Shown in pieces: positions 1 to 12,860 of a DNA stretch of 64,000 nt. Positions within the stretch are counted from its first letter, which is position 1, and the number at the start of each line of letters is the position of its first letter. The notes under the pieces are model-generated. The model saw only the letters and a program-made list of their open reading frames with translations. It was not told the DNA's origin and did not search any database. The stretch is from Hoplostethus atlanticus (taxonomy: Eukaryota > Chordata > Actinopteri > Trachichthyiformes > Trachichthyidae), in the NCBI GenBank assembly GCA_034670405.1, contig JAXDDX010000062.1, positions 1,674,001-1,738,000 on the forward strand, written 5' to 3'. The position numbers were made by a program, and so were the translations under genes.

Positions 1-86
1 AAATCATTTGTCCAGCTGGTAGACACACTGCCCCTTTGTGTCACACTGTACACACACACACATAAACACACACACACAGACAGAGA

Positions 87-132
<46 letters not shown>

Positions 133-211
133 AAGAGATTCTTCACACCTGTGGTGATTGTGTGTGAATCAGAACACCAAGGTCCAACTCCCCCACCCAT
201 CAAGACCACAA

Positions 212-259
<48 letters not shown>

Positions 260-306
260 CCCCACAATGACATCTATGAATGCATGGGGTCATGGAGCAG
301 CAGAGG

Positions 307-348
<42 letters not shown>

Positions 349-719
349 GGGGGGTAACCTTTGCCCCCTCCTCCCAATGTCCTGCCTCGCCATCAGCCAT
401 ATGTCAGGAGCTGGGAACACCGGGAGAAATGGGAGACAGAAGGGGTTAAAAAAGTGTGGAAAGTAGTGGCCAGATGAATATGGAAAATCCCTCCATTCGC
501 CCTCCCACTCCTCCAGTTGCTTTTTCCCCCCTTTTTTAACCTTTATTTAAAGTAATGATCCACAACATTCGCTGCTCTCTATCACCAACTGATCTAACAC
601 AACACTGATCCAACCTCTAGCCGGTTCATGAAAGCTTTTCCATTTGCTGTTCTAAACACCCGGTGTCAGGTAGGTCTTTCCTGGGAAAAACCCTCTGGAA
701 TAAACTTGGAATAAACTTG
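1..719. repeat. Simple-sequence-rich intergenic stretch
   Basis: This stretch has three microsatellites: a compound CA/GA tract at about 51-139, (CA)n at 213-257, and (GT)n running into a G tract at 310-354. The CA and GT tracts, about 50 bp apart, are complementary and could fold back on each other. Open frames here encode only His/Thr or Val/Cys runs and are not genes. The part from 355 to 719 is unremarkable sequence with no gene seen. Confidence 0.9.
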
Positions 720-890
720 GTAGTTAGCATGAGCAGCGATAGCCACAGTGGCTGAACAGACAAAGAAAAGAGCGCCACCTACAGGAACTCCATCGACAGA
801 AAATCCAAGGAGAAAGACGTCACCGTACTGGCCACACTGTTTGATTGACAGGTGATCTCTGGGAAGTGCAGCGCAAGAAACACCACAGCA
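720..890 (-). repeat. Dispersed repeat Rep-C, copy 1
   Basis: The reverse complement matches two other places in the window, about 24311-24441 and 63747-63860. The shared core includes cacttcccagagatcacc, followed by a tgtcaatcaaac block, a cttggattttctgt-like block and, in two copies, a gtaggtggc block. I saw no terminal repeats. The open frame across it is a by-product. The class is not recognised; three copies in 64 kb argue for a short transposon-derived family. Confidence 0.75.
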
Positions 891-1727
891 ACGAGGCTGA
901 GAGACAAAGATGGAGACTAAATAAAAACACATGAGCAGAAAATAAACAAAAAACTACAATTCAGTCACAAATTCCAGCACTCAAAGAGTCAGGAAATACA
1001 TTTTATTATGTATTAGTCAGGACTGATATTAATTAATGAGATATAATTGCTTTAAAATCACTGTTTGCAGTCTATTCTTTTGCAGTGCATTGCAGTCATG
1101 GATCTCCTGTAACAAAACTCAAGGCACTGTGGTAAACTGCACCCAGTGGCTTCAAAGTAAAAGCAGAATGTCTCCTTAATCAAATGCAGACACGACTGCA
1201 CAATATTCTTTCTATTATCGACAATACAAGCTCCCTTTGTTTCTGTGCAGAAATCCAATTTATATCCTCTGTTTTTGGGTAAAATATTCTGTATTGTGGG
1301 AAGCGATCTAGAAAGAGAGAGAGAGAGAGGGAGGGAGTGGAAAAGAGGAGGAGGAGGAAGGAGAAAGAGATGGAGCGAGAGAGAGAGTGTGGTGAGGCTG
1401 CAGATGAGATTGATTTACTTTTGCTGTGAGGAGGTAGAGTGAGGGAGGTGGTGTCTGTGTGTGCATATTGATGTGTGGGTGTGTGTGTGTGTATGATGTG
1501 GCAGGGTGTTCCTGTGATGTGGTATATTTTCATATGTGTGTGTGTGTGTGCAAGAGATTGGTTTCTTGCTGCTCTCCTTATGCAGCGAGTGATCAGCAAC
1601 ATGTAGCTACAGTGTGTATGCATTTGTATTGAGTGTGAGTGTGCATGTGTGTGCATGCACTTGGCGTGTGTCTGATGTGCCTGCATGTGTATTGGTGGCC
1701 TTGCCTTGAAATACGACCCCCCCCCAC

Positions 1728-1761
<34 letters not shown>

Positions 1762-2060
1762 ACTTCCAGGTTTGTGCCAAGCCGACAGCCTGTTGGCGGG
1801 GAGAGGGCTGGTGTGGGTGTTTCCCTCCACAAAAAGAAAGAAAGGAAGTAGAGAAGAGAAGAAAAGGAGTGACAGAATGTGAAAAGGGACTGCTGGGGGA
1901 GGGACGGAGGGAGGCCAAATGGAGTGGAATGAATTGTAGGGCGAACAGACACACACACCTACACACACACACACACACACACACACGGTCTGATTGCTGG
2001 GCTGATTAGCTGAGGCACTGCTCAGACTGAGAAAGAGCTAGAGTGCACACTCCAATTAGT
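891..2060. other. Intergenic sequence with microsatellites, no gene
   Basis: There are purine-rich GA tracts at about 1314-1400, GT-rich stretches between 1455 and 1660, (CA)n at 1730-1761 and (CA)n at 1950-1986. The frames over these tracts are low-complexity artefacts. The rest shows no recognisable gene or element. Confidence 0.8.
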
Positions 2061-2468
2061 AGGGTTAGATATATGAGGCCGATATTGGCCTTTTATTAAA
2101 AATGGGATCTGGTCCAGTCAGTATCTGATATGATGCAGTTTGATTGACTACATATTTATTGTAGAATTGATCAATACTACACTGGTTGTGTATGGGAAGC
2201 CGTTAACCTGAACTGATTCTACATTTTGATCAGATTCCACAGTCTGCATGAATATCATATTATTATCATGGGTTTCAGTGGAGAGTTTTAGTGTCCCGTG
2301 ATGGTCTAAATGCTGCTTCAGAGGTTTTCCCACCCTGATGAGAATACAATTCTGCTGGAAACACTGAATACTTTCCATTTTTTGGCATGAAAATCAAATA
2401 AAAATCAGAAAATCAGCATAAAAGATCAGCTACCGGCAACTTTCAAAAGCCAGTATCAGTCCAACCCC
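2061..2468 (+). mobile_element. Rep-A element, copy 1 (TIR-bearing DNA element)
   Basis: The left end reads agggttagatatatgagg, and the right end, reverse-complemented, reads ggggttggactgatactg. These form imperfect terminal inverted repeats of the pattern GGGTTRGAC(Y)GATA. The interior has a characteristic run (gggatctggtccagtcagt, then tgcagtttgattga, then agaattgatcaatact) that recurs at about 31496-31830, 46175-46370, 50367-51182 and 59845-59920. No transposase is encoded, so it is a non-autonomous element or deletion derivative. I could not name the superfamily from sequence alone. Confidence 0.75.
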
Positions 2469-2696
2469 GCATTTTACATGTATTTTACATGCAGCTGACT
2501 GTTTTCCAGTGTGACTTACAGTAGATGCAACAGTAAAGCGTCCTTACAATATTCCTGCGGCCGTAGAATGACACTAGAAACATTTAGGGTCAAATGCATG
2601 CACCTCGTTTGACACTAATATCATTTATCGTGACGTAAACTCAATAACCTGGTATATAATCTGTTTATCTGCTCATAAAATATATATAATATAGTA

Positions 2697-2871
2697 TCTT
2701 ACTGCACTTTTACTATTGCACTTTTACTTTAGCACTGGTTCTGCTCCTAGATGCTTGTTTGGGGAGGAGTTGCACTAGTAGTTCTCGTGCCTACATATGT
2801 TGAATGCACTTATTGTAAGTCACTTTGGATGAAAGCGTCTGCTAAATGACTGTAATGTAATGTAATGTAAT
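2697..2871 (+). repeat. Dispersed repeat Rep-B, copy 1, with (TGTAA)n tail
   Basis: About 175 bp align with the reverse complement of 34415-34603. Shared blocks include agcactggttctgctc, agatgcttgttt, gaatgcacttattgtaag and gcgtctgctaaatg, and both end in repeats of tgtaa. The motif gcgtctgctaaatg plus a short tandem tail is widespread in fish as a retroposon 3' end. This copy has no tRNA-like head, unlike the SINE at 49480-49604 that shares the tail. Confidence 0.8.
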
Positions 2872-3300
2872 AAAACTTTACAAACAAGATCACTCTAAAG
2901 TATATCAACTTATGGAAAAATTGCATTATCTTATCATTTTCCTTTTGCTCCAGAGTTCAGAGCAGGCGCATCAAGTTTGGCCATTGAAAACAATTGGTGT
3001 TACCCTTGAACATGAATGCCTGAATTTGATGGGACCACACTGAATCTGATGCTGAAGATTTCTCACTTAATTGTCCAGTGTTCAGCAGTTTATCATGAGA
3101 ATGAATGAATGCATGATGAACAATTTTGGGCTCGTAGGAAGCTATTGCCGATCTCGGTATCAGCCTTCAAAAAGCCGTAGTGAGTGAACGCTACCAGTCA
3201 GAGCTCTTCACTTCAAGTCCTCTCTTCTCTCTCTCTTTCACTCTCTCTTCTTTCCTTTTTCATTCAGTTACCCGCTGCATGTTTTTCTCTGGTGTGATGT
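2872..3300. other. Intergenic, no gene; possible Rep-A end
   Basis: No gene is seen. At about 3148-3180 the sequence tattgccgatctcggtatc plus a cagccttcaaaaagcc block resembles the right-hand end of Rep-A copies 1 and 4. It could be a detached or truncated terminus. The remainder is unique AT-rich sequence. Confidence 0.5.
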
Positions 3301-3301
3301 G

Positions 3302-3396
3302 GTGTGTGTGTGTGTGTGTGTGTGTGTGTCTGATGTGGTTGGGTGTGGAGCGTATGATGTGGTAGATTTCATACACATGCGGAAGAATGTGTATGC

Positions 3397-3444
<48 letters not shown>

Positions 3445-3735
3445 TTTCCTCTCTTAATTACTGTTATGCATTTGTATTTCAGTGTGTCTGTGTGTGTCCT
3501 GAAGTGTCCTGTCTTTTTGTGTCCCATCATGTCCTATTGTGTCCTGTCCCATCATGTCCTATCTTATTCTACTGTGTCCTGTCCTGTCCTATAGTCTCCT
3601 GTCGTATTGTGTCCCTGTCCCATCGTGACCTTTCCCATTACGTCCTATTGTGTTGCATTGTCTTTTCCACTAGTGTCCTGTCCTGTCCTATCATGTCCTA
3701 TCGTGTCGTGTGCTATCCTATCCACTATGTCCTCC
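3302..3735. repeat. GT, GA and degenerate tgtcc-type tandem repeats
   Basis: (GT)n lies at 3302-3330 and (GA)n at 3403-3441. From about 3486 to 3735 there is a degenerate short tandem array built from tgtcc, tgtcctat and catgtccta variants, on the + strand pyrimidine/GT biased. The open frames over it (Ser/Cys/Pro/Val-rich) are products of the array. Confidence 0.85.
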
Positions 3736-6492
3736 CATTCCTAAGGTTGCAAAGACTTAGAAGCAGAAGAAAAGATTAGTAGTATTAGTATTAGTAGAGC
3801 ACAAACTGCTCCAAGCACGGTGACTTTTCCCCACTGCTCCAACAATCAATTTCAGCCTGCAGTCATTTGGAACCGTTCTGATTACATCTCCGAAATGATG
3901 CATTCAGATGACTGGACTTGGCGATTTAACCCAATTAGCAACCGCAAGCTCTTTTAACTCTCCACAGTCTGTAACCTCGCACAAGTTTTGGAAAAGAGAT
4001 CCCCCCCCAGCCCCCCCCCCCGATGTTTCCTCTCACTTTGAGAGAAGGTAAAAAGGAGGTCAGCATTGTTTTCGTGCCGGTTTGATGTCGGAGAAAGTAG
4101 GGTGATATCTAAATAGGCTCCGCATCAATATTCATCCTGATAAATCCCCCTACTTTCATCTTTTTTTTTTTACATTTCTGATTCTCGCTCCCTTCTTCCA
4201 CCCTCCCGGTTCTTTTGCGAGGCGTCTTCAAACCCAGTCAATGAGGTGGGCCGCAGTGGAATACAAACTACTTGAGCTCCCCCATATATATCCTCCAACC
4301 CTGAGATGAAGTTATATTCCTTTATTCCGTAGGGGGGGAAAAATAAAATATACACTTAGAGCTCAACTTTAAAAAAAAACTCCTTCATTGAAACCCCCCT
4401 TGATAATGAGTGGGGAAAGAGGAAAGTTCTTGCCTTCGATACTGACAAAGGTAATGTGTGATCTCCCTTAGGAAACTGTTGAAATGTTACAAGGGTACTG
4501 GGTTGTGTGCGTCTTACAGGCAATCACACAGAGATGGATACAGAGTAATTTTGGGGTATGTTGAGGTTGTGTGAAAGGTATTCTGCTCTATAAGCCCGGA
4601 GTTTAATGGGTTTAATGATATCTCTCTCGTTCTTTCGCTGCCTGATGTCTATCTGTCCCCTGTGTCATTCCCCTTTCTTCTACTTTTAATTAAAGGAAGA
4701 GGCTCTCTTAATCTCATGCTCGGCACACACCGCCTGCTAATGACTTGCAAGGGGGGTTCGCCTCCCACAAAGAAAGAAAGAAAGAACGAAAGAAAGAAAA
4801 AGAAAGAAAGAACGGGAGGGGGGAGTGAGTCAGGCAGGCTGTCAGCATACAAGTGTCTTTGTCTGAAAAGTGTGGCTTCTGAAAAAAGGGTGAGTCGGTG
4901 TTTAAGTGTGTGTGTGTGTGTGTGCTGTTCCTGGTGGAGGAAGGGCCAAGGGGTCATGGGTCACCAGGGGCCTGACAATGGGGCCTGAGCCCCACAAACA
5001 AAAAGTCAGCCCATGTGTTGAGGGGGGAGGTGGATGGGGGTCTGGGGGGGAGGAGAAGGCTTATTACCATAGGCTCTCGCCTGGCCTCTAACAATGACGG
5101 ATCGGCATCTGTACATCCCGACACATTGACACTTATCCCTCAGTGGGAGAGAGAGAGGGAGAGAGGGAGTAGTGGTGGTGGACATCTGTAGATATGCAAC
5201 AGCATGCCGAGGGTCTGAGCAGTCCCTGCAGCCGAGCACCGGCAGACAGGCTGATTGAGGCCCCCGCCCAGCTGCATCTCATTGCGGCCATTCATTGGCT
5301 CCGATTGGGAAAAGTGACATTGTCCGGTTACGGCCGATGGGGGACCCAGCAGATGAACAGGTGCAGAGTGCAGACCTTGGCCTTTGTCAATCTGCCGCCG
5401 CGCTATCAGCAATTCAACAGCAGATATACTAGATGTGTTTCCACCCAAATATCATCTGACTTATAGTGCATTGAATTGGAAACGTCAAAATTTCAAAATA
5501 AGATGACACAGACATGATCGCCCCCCGTCGAACGGTTCAATTTCACTGCACAACAATTCAGAAATGGCTCTTGGTTGTTGTTTCCAAGTTAATTTCTTTG
5601 TTTCTTTGTCTTTGTCAAACAACAATAATAATTTGCCAATACTAATTAATTCTTGAATTAATTAATTAATTCTTGAACCTTGAATTCTTCAACCAAACTG
5701 ATGGAAACAAAGAATTGGCACACCGCCGTGCTAGGAATTGGTACCAGTTGACATAAGGACTGAATTCCTGAATGCACCACGTGGCCGTTATGAAGTCCTC
5801 GTCCATTATGAAGTCCTCGTCCATCTGAATGGGCATAAACTGGAGCTCAAGTGCAGTCGCTCCTTTAATTGTAAATCACTCAGAAAATATCATGTGTTAT
5901 TATGATGTGCAGGGAAAATGGGGAACAGGGGAAAGAAGAGAATAGAATGAAGGGAGTAGACGGAAGGTAGTGGGGGGGGTACAGAGATGTAGGGACAGTC
6001 CTTTAGACAAGACTAATGAATAAGGTGTCGTGACTGATGACTGGGGCTTTCTCATGGAAATCGACACTGGCAAAGTAATTAGGAGGCTCTTTCATTAGCT
6101 TAAACACAGCTACGCTTCTGATGCACCTCTCTCCCCCACTCCAATGGCGCTCTCTCTCTCTATTTTTCTAGCCTTCCCCCAGCAGAGACTCTCTCTCTCT
6201 AGGGGGTATTGGATTTGTTTGAGCCTTAAGTTTTCATTAACAACCCCGCTGAGATGAATAGAGAGGGAAAATGCGAGGGGGAGAGCGAGGGAGCGAGAGC
6301 ACAAAATCAGATCATTAGGGTGTTTTTGCACAGTTATTTTTACCCTGCACGCGGCTCTGATTCAAATTAATAGTCAATTAGCCCAACTATTAGCATGCAT
6401 GCCAAAGCTCTCTCCTGCATGCACAGCAACAACCTAGGCAGTCCTCGCCGAAAACAGTCATGTGACATTTCAACTTTGCCTAATGTAAATCA
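3736..6492. other. Mostly unique intergenic sequence upstream of pcdh18
   Basis: No coding gene is supported. Simple sequence comprises poly-C at about 4003-4021, a GAAA-rich tract at about 4771-4815 and (GT)n at about 4905-4923. The stretch 5630-5680 repeats aattaattcttgaa, with several TTAATTA cores. Near 6360-6400 a run of ATTA/TAAT cores precedes a gcatgcatgc palindrome. The low repeat content suggests possible non-coding conserved elements, but that cannot be shown without alignment. Confidence 0.55.
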
Positions 6493-6512
6493 CCCCCCCC
6501 CCCCCCCCCCCC
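6493..6512. repeat. Poly-C run of 20
   Basis: An uninterrupted run of 20 cytosines (guanines on the other strand). It could form G-quadruplex-like structures. Its length is uncertain in most sequencing technologies. Confidence 0.9.
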
Positions 6513-6708
6513 ACTTTCCGATGCGAAAAGTTGCTTATGAATGATTCAGGACGGAGGATGCCGCTAAGTGTTTGTGGCCCTTAATGTGAATCAGTGGCTG
6601 CTTTTAACGCGTCCCTCCTCATCAACACACCGGCGCTGGCCCTCGGCATCTCGCTTGATGCTGGCCCACATTTCAGCCGTGCGATTTCACGCGGTACACA
6701 GTGTTTTT

Positions 6709-6741
<33 letters not shown>

Positions 6742-9700
6742 CCCTTGCCGGCGTGCCCTGCGGCTGCCTGTACACTTCCCTTAGTAGCTGGGAGTGGGTC
6801 TGTCTGGGAAGCTGAGCTCTGTACACGAGCTCTGCAGACGCCAGGGGACTCTTTAGCTGTCAGAAACTCTTGTTTACTTTTCATTTTTACACAGTGCCAC
6901 AGCCCCACTCTGGGGCTCTCTCATCCCTGCTATACTTCCAAAAACTTGTACCGTGTGCATTTGTGCTTTTCCCCTGTCTATTTCCCTTACCGACTCAAAT
7001 CAACTGGCGGATTTTGAGGGCTGACTCGAACAAATACACGCTCTCGGTTGTTTCTACAAGCCGAACTCACATTCTAAGCAAGGAATGGCTTAGCTGGCCG
7101 AGTGTGGCAACACGCCGCTACTTAACAGTGTTTGATTAAAGCCGTCTCTTGGATTTTCATGACTGAAAAAAGGCAGACCCCAATTTCCTTCCAGAAGCCC
7201 CGCCTGTAATGGAGGTCAAATAAAGCGGAGGATCACGCAGAGGTCGTTAACCAGTTAAAATTCTGAAGCCTTTAAGGTTCACGGCTGAGAAACTAGATGA
7301 GGCCTTTGCCGTTTCCTCCCCCATGGCCCCGACCTGGAATGTGTTTAGATAAAGCGCATAGGTCTGAGAATCATTAGGACTACCCTGGTCATGGGCCGTG
7401 TAATAAGTACACCCTTCAGTACTCCCTTCCCCAAAGGCCACCATGATAAACACAACTGGTGTTTTCACTGTCTGGGCCTTTTAATTAAGGCCGTAAAACA
7501 AGATCCTGCAGTGATAACTAATAGGGCTGGAGTAGGCTCGCTTTATGAGGATTGCCTACGTTAGCTAGTTACTTGCGAAACCCTATAGAGAACATTGCCA
7601 TCTGCGCGGGGCACTGTAGCAGGCAGTTATTAACAAACCTCTGCGGTATACCCAAGTACTCATTGGGAGATTTGTTTGCCTATAAACCTTGTGAGGTAGC
7701 AGCTAATGTGTACACCTAATGAAAAATAAATCTGATGCCTAGACTTTAGTTGGTCTTTTATCTAACTGCCATATAAAGGCACGAAAAATATGATTCTTAT
7801 TGCATCAAGTTGTAATGAATTTGGTGCTTCTGAATTACATTTGTGCATCAACTAATCCTTTTACAATTCAATAACAAGTTGATTGCCCCAGCAAAGCTGA
7901 TGAAATATCCACAGTGAACAGGAATACACCCAAAAGAGCAACTTAGTGAAGGAATTTTAGACCAAAGGTTAAAGCAGAAAGGAAAAGTATATTCCAGGCT
8001 TTGCCTCGCGCTACCCCAAAACCCTAAACACAACAGAGGGGGAGCGTCTAGCCTGCTGTGAAAGGCGATCCGGGGGATCCATAAGAGTTTCCATGCAAAT
8101 AGACCCCAAAATTAAGAACACGTGGCACCTCGGTAAGATTCTACCCCCACACCAAAAAAAAATTTAAAAAAAGAAAGCCCAGCGCCTGCCTCACATCTGC
8201 CAAGACAAACAGAAACGGAGAGGGGGTTGGTGGATGGCTGGGGGTAGTAAATCTTCGGTCTAATGAATGAGCACAAAATATGTCACCCATTGGCCCCGCA
8301 CGTGGTGAACATTCAACTCCGGCCACATAGGAGGGCTTTGTTCGCTCCCTCTCCCCTCCCAACACTTGGGTCAGCACAGAAAAACTCCTTAGCGGCTGCT
8401 GTTGGTCCCTCTATTGTCCTGCTAGCATGTGTCAACCACAACTCTCAGACAGTTTGAAAGAGGCAGCATTGTGTTGCTAAGGCTAATGACTTGACTCTCT
8501 CCCAAGTTGTGGCCAAACGACGTTACGATTTTACTGACCCGGCCGAGGAGGAGCACCCTGTGGTCAAAACCTGGTTAATGGAGAGGGTTTTTTTACGATG
8601 TACCATAGTACTGTATACAAAAGCAAATGCCATTTGTGAGTGTCACACTTCCCTTTCCTATGTTTGATCACACATTTTTCTATTTTGTTTGAGCTGTGTA
8701 GATGAGCAAAAAAGTGGGTCTTCGCTTTGTACCTGGCAGGGAATCCGTAGAAATGCCCCTTTGAAGACTAAGAACAAGAGGTCGCGACCGGGGTGGGGTG
8801 GGAGAGATGAGGGTGGGATAGCAGAGGGAGATTTTGAGGTTTGTTACACTGACACAAATGGTTGGACACTAAATCTCTCGGTCTGAGATATGAAAACAGG
8901 GCGTAGACCGAGAAAGGCTATTGTGTGGCTTCAAAAAACAAGTGATCGGGTATCATCACAGCATATGCCAGTCGTGTGTCCGTCAGAGAGGAGGGCCTTG
9001 GCTCTGTCAGAACGTGAATGCAGGTGAAGGCCCCCGGTGTATAATTGCCTGTGATCATCATCCACAACAAGCCCGCGCCGTCCATGCATGAAACGTGAGG
9101 CTACCGCGAGTCTTTTGAGGAGTGCCGGAGAAGTCAATTAGCCATTGTAGCAGACAAAGGCAGCCCGGCAGAATCCTCGCAGACAGATACCTTTTGGGTG
9201 TTTGTCAGCGCTGCTCTAATTTACAGAGCAGGGTCGATGACACCTCGCCGCTTGGTGCAGACGTATCGACGGGATGTTCTTGATTTTTTCAAGTCATGAA
9301 TATTTCATGAGTGAAACGACAAGAGCCTCGTTGGAAAATCTGTAACTTCTGAGTCGAGACAACAAAGACGGTGCACCAGTGTGTCTCTACATATTCTCTG
9401 TAGTTAATAAATTCAGCGTTTTCTTTCTGCGCAACACATCCCCTGCACATCCAAGGACGGTTTTACACTGTGAGTGTTTTCTTTGTGAGGGCGGCTCTTA
9501 AATGCGAAACAGGACCTCTGAATGTGCCTTTTCAAAAGCTACGAGAAAGTCAACAAGGTAAATGGTGGCAGCAGGCAACAGCACATACCTAACACGACCG
9601 AAGACCTCGTATACAGCTTGAGAGAGAGACCTCGTTACCAAGTCAAGAAGCTCCTTCAAAGACTTGAAATGTGAATGGGACTCCTGGAGGGCAGTTAACA

Positions 9701-10088
9701 AGGCAGCACCATAGGTGGACACATGGGCATTATGGATGGGCCTGCAATCACAGCCAAGACAATCAGAGCTGATAAGAGACGAGAGGAGAGCAAACAAGCT
9801 TTTTCTGCTACTGTGGGCTACTGAGAAAGACGAGCGACCACTACAGCATGAGAATAGCCCGTTTTCTTTCACCTGCCAATTGATACAAGTACAGGGCATT
9901 GGAAAGGTGGTGGTGGCTTAGACCTACATTTACTCGCCAAACAGCTTTTACTACAACTTACAGAATATAGATCTCTGTGAAGTGAGAGTTAGAAACATGC
10001 ATGGCGATGGTGTTAATGCTGTGACCCATTTCCGTAGCGATCGATGCAGTACAGATCTGAAATAAAGTTGGTTTATGATGCAAACATT
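6513..10088. other. Unique intergenic sequence upstream of pcdh18
   Basis: A (CA)n tract sits at about 6710-6738. Otherwise the sequence is complex and nearly free of recognisable repeats. An ATGCAAAT octamer-like site lies at about 8093-8100. The region 8940-9480 mixes GC-rich and ATTA-containing blocks of the kind often seen in conserved non-coding elements. A 133-codon minus-strand frame at 9498-9899 has no recognisable domain, and I treat it as chance. Confidence 0.5.
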
Positions 10089-10262
10089 CCCCAAAAAATC
10101 TTCTCCACATAGGAAGCAACGAGTAGAAACTTAAGAGTGAAATGCAAAAGTGTCTCCTCTGTCCAGAGAAAGATGTCTTAAACCTCTTCACTACAAAACA
10201 TTTACTAGTTTACTGGCATTATCTCACAGGATTTCTGGGTAATGAAGTCCTCAAAATTCACT
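10089..10262 (-). mobile_element. Rep-D element fragment, copy 4
   Basis: The reverse complement reads tgaggacttcattaccc followed by agaaatcctgtgag at its start. Further in it has a ctttctctgga...gagacacttttg block and a tgtggagaagatttt block. These blocks occur in the same order at 25400-25630 and 44170-44430. They also recur, with an internal deletion, in the TIR/TTAA element at 61706-61961. No coding capacity is seen. Confidence 0.7.
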
Positions 10263-11305
10263 GGTCTAGACTAGCTTTAACGTCCACATTTGTAAAGCGG
10301 AAGGTAGGCCTGTTTTTCTTCGTTATGGACAGGTTTATCTTCTAAGTAAATTAAAGTGTGCGGACTCAAAGTAACTCAAAGTATGTCCACACAACATTGT
10401 TACTCCATCAGAATATAGTGAAGGTGGTTGGCAAGATCATTGGTGTCAAGCTGAGACAGCTAGGCGACATCTTTGACATCCCCTCTATGGGGAATTTCGA
10501 CCCTAGAAGGTTTGGTAGAAGGTTTAGACAGCCAAAGGGACAAGTCTAACCGCTGAGGAACATTATCTCCTGTGCCAATAATTTGCTTAACTCTGGTTTA
10601 TTGATTTATTCTAGTATAGTCAGGAGGCTCAAAAACACGTCAACACTGAAAACAGCTGCAGCCGAGCAGTTTGGTTATGTATTTTTCTTATTCCCTTGGA
10701 TAAGTGGCCAAACATAGACAGCGCCACGTTGAGATATTTTTACCGCAGCTGCAATTTTGATAGCAGAAAATGTTTCAAAGGGCATTCTGGGAAATGTAGG
10801 AACTGAAGTACAAGTAGACAGGGCAGATTGAGGCATTAAACATCACAAATCGGTGATATATAACAGTGTAATAGTCTGTGGGTTTTTCCACTATTTATTT
10901 TAATGCTGTGCTCTGGGTGATGTTACTCTTAATTTATGACATATGACTGATGGCTGGTGCTATGTCTTATGTACCTCTGTGTATATGTTTATGCATTTGC
11001 TGCAATCCCTTAGTGAACACAAAGTTGAATTGTATCTTTTTTTATTGTGGCAGCGTTTAAACCAAGAAAAAGACCGAAAACGTTTTTGTTTATCACAAAA
11101 AAACAACAACTATTGGATTATCTTCTCAACAGAGACGACCTTTGGGTGACAGCCAGCTCTCCCTTTTTCTCTCAGCCCGTGCCCCTTCCTTCTCGCGTGA
11201 GCTAACAGCATGATAATGAGACGGCGGCAGATGCTCGCGTGCCTTTACAATCCCTCTCTACGACCCCCAGACGCATGCCCCGGCACTCCTTCTGCCGGGG
11301 TATGG

Positions 11306-11343
<38 letters not shown>

Positions 11344-12860
11344 TCCAGAGAGAGAGAGAGAGACAAAGAGAGAGTGAGCAAATAACTTTCTCTGTTGTGC
11401 GTAAAAGCGCTGAGCATCCACTCACCCACCCCACCCCCATGCACTGATTCTCCCGGGGGGCGGGGGGTCGCCGCCCTCTCTCCACCTGCTAAGCGCTTTT
11501 GTCGTCGGGATCTCGTCCTTCATTTCAATGACAAAGTTGTTGCCGTGCCGTGCCTACCCTCCCCCCCGGTACCTTTTACGGTCCCTGAGGGCAGAATCTC
11601 TGCAGCCTTCCCCTCCTACCTCCCGCCAACTGGCCATATGAGCTGCCATCGATGGTGCAGGCCATTCACAATAGGAACCCCCCCCCCACACACACACACA
11701 CACCCATCACCCCTTTCCCCTTATATTCCTTATAATCAAACATAGTCATCCCTATGCATTCTCTCGTTATCTAGAGAGTGAACTACTAGTAAAGAAAAAC
11801 AACCTCTCAAGGACCCCTGGTGGCCCCCGGGGCCCACTTTGGGAACCACTGACCTAGCCTAAGGTATTCTGTTTTGTCGCTGCACCTGCTGCCAGCTCAT
11901 TTAAACCCCTCAACATAAGGGTAACAAGTTGTTGTTTTTCTTCCTCTAAATATATATTTAAGCAACTTCAAAAGGCGTCAGAGGAGGCGTATCCAAATGT
12001 ATTGAGTTTGCATCTGGGTTCCCTCGGTAACGCGCACCAGATTCCCCTCTGTGTTGCTTGGCGGCGGGGCTGTGCTGGGATTAAGAGACAGATTCTTGGG
12101 CTGAAATCTGTGTAACGTGTTGGGCTTTTCTTTTGGAGAGGAAATGTGATTAGCGCGCATTGCCAGCTCCAGTAATGATGTTAGGGCACCGCCGGCTCAC
12201 CCGGGGCAGGCGGGGGTGGGGGTTTGGAGAGCCTGACAATTGGGAGGGGGGGGCTCGGTGAGGCACCGGCCCGTGGCTAACGACGTTATACGTTACGGGA
12301 CTCTTTCTATTGCATTCATGCTGTCGAGGACCGTGTCTGCTCCCGTGAGAGAAACCACTCCATTGCCGGTTTGACACCAAAAACAAAAAACGTGCACAGT
12401 GCGTTACCGTCCTGTTTGATGATGCGTAATGGCCTCTGCATTAGGCATGGCAAGGTGTAGCACATTGGGAGCAAGCAGAAATCACCAGAAATCTGTTTGG
12501 GAGCCATATCTAAAAAAATTAAATAAAAAAAATGAATAGCCTTAGTTTGGTGACCTAATAATTTATTACACTTCACTAACAATATCTAGTCAGTCATCAG
12601 TCCTTGCTCCACTTTGTCCCCAGGAATTTAGATTTAAAATTTTAATTTAGATCAGATGCGGGGACGTTGCTCCCTAGAATATATTCCAGGGAGCGTTTAA
12701 CAATCAGCTCCTGTGGAATCGATGTCCATGTGTTTGCACTGGGACAGATGGCGGCGCGGAGAGCCTGTTCCCACGAGTCACTTGAGGAATTTTAAAAACG
12801 CAGATAAAAATCCATCACAGAAATGCATCCGCGCGTAGACGCCGGCCCTGGATAATTTGT
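10263..12860. other. Intergenic, largely unique; GA tracts and a hAT-like end
   Basis: (GA)n tracts at about 11311-11340 and 11347-11364 explain the Ser/Leu-rich minus frames here. At about 11802-11857 the sequence gggaaccactgacc with upstream gtggcccccggggccc resembles the terminal part of a hAT-type element (TIR pattern CAGTGGTTCYCA, reverse-complemented). Short (CA)n lies at about 11690-11703. No gene is seen. Confidence 0.55.

Noticed and set aside
158-466. Open frames of His/Thr or Val/Cys runs here and at many other loci
   Set aside because: They are translations of CA/GT microsatellites and have no domain or codon structure.
9498-9899. 133-codon minus-strand ORF
   Set aside because: No recognisable domain, no splice context and no repeat-family match; length is compatible with chance in this much sequence.
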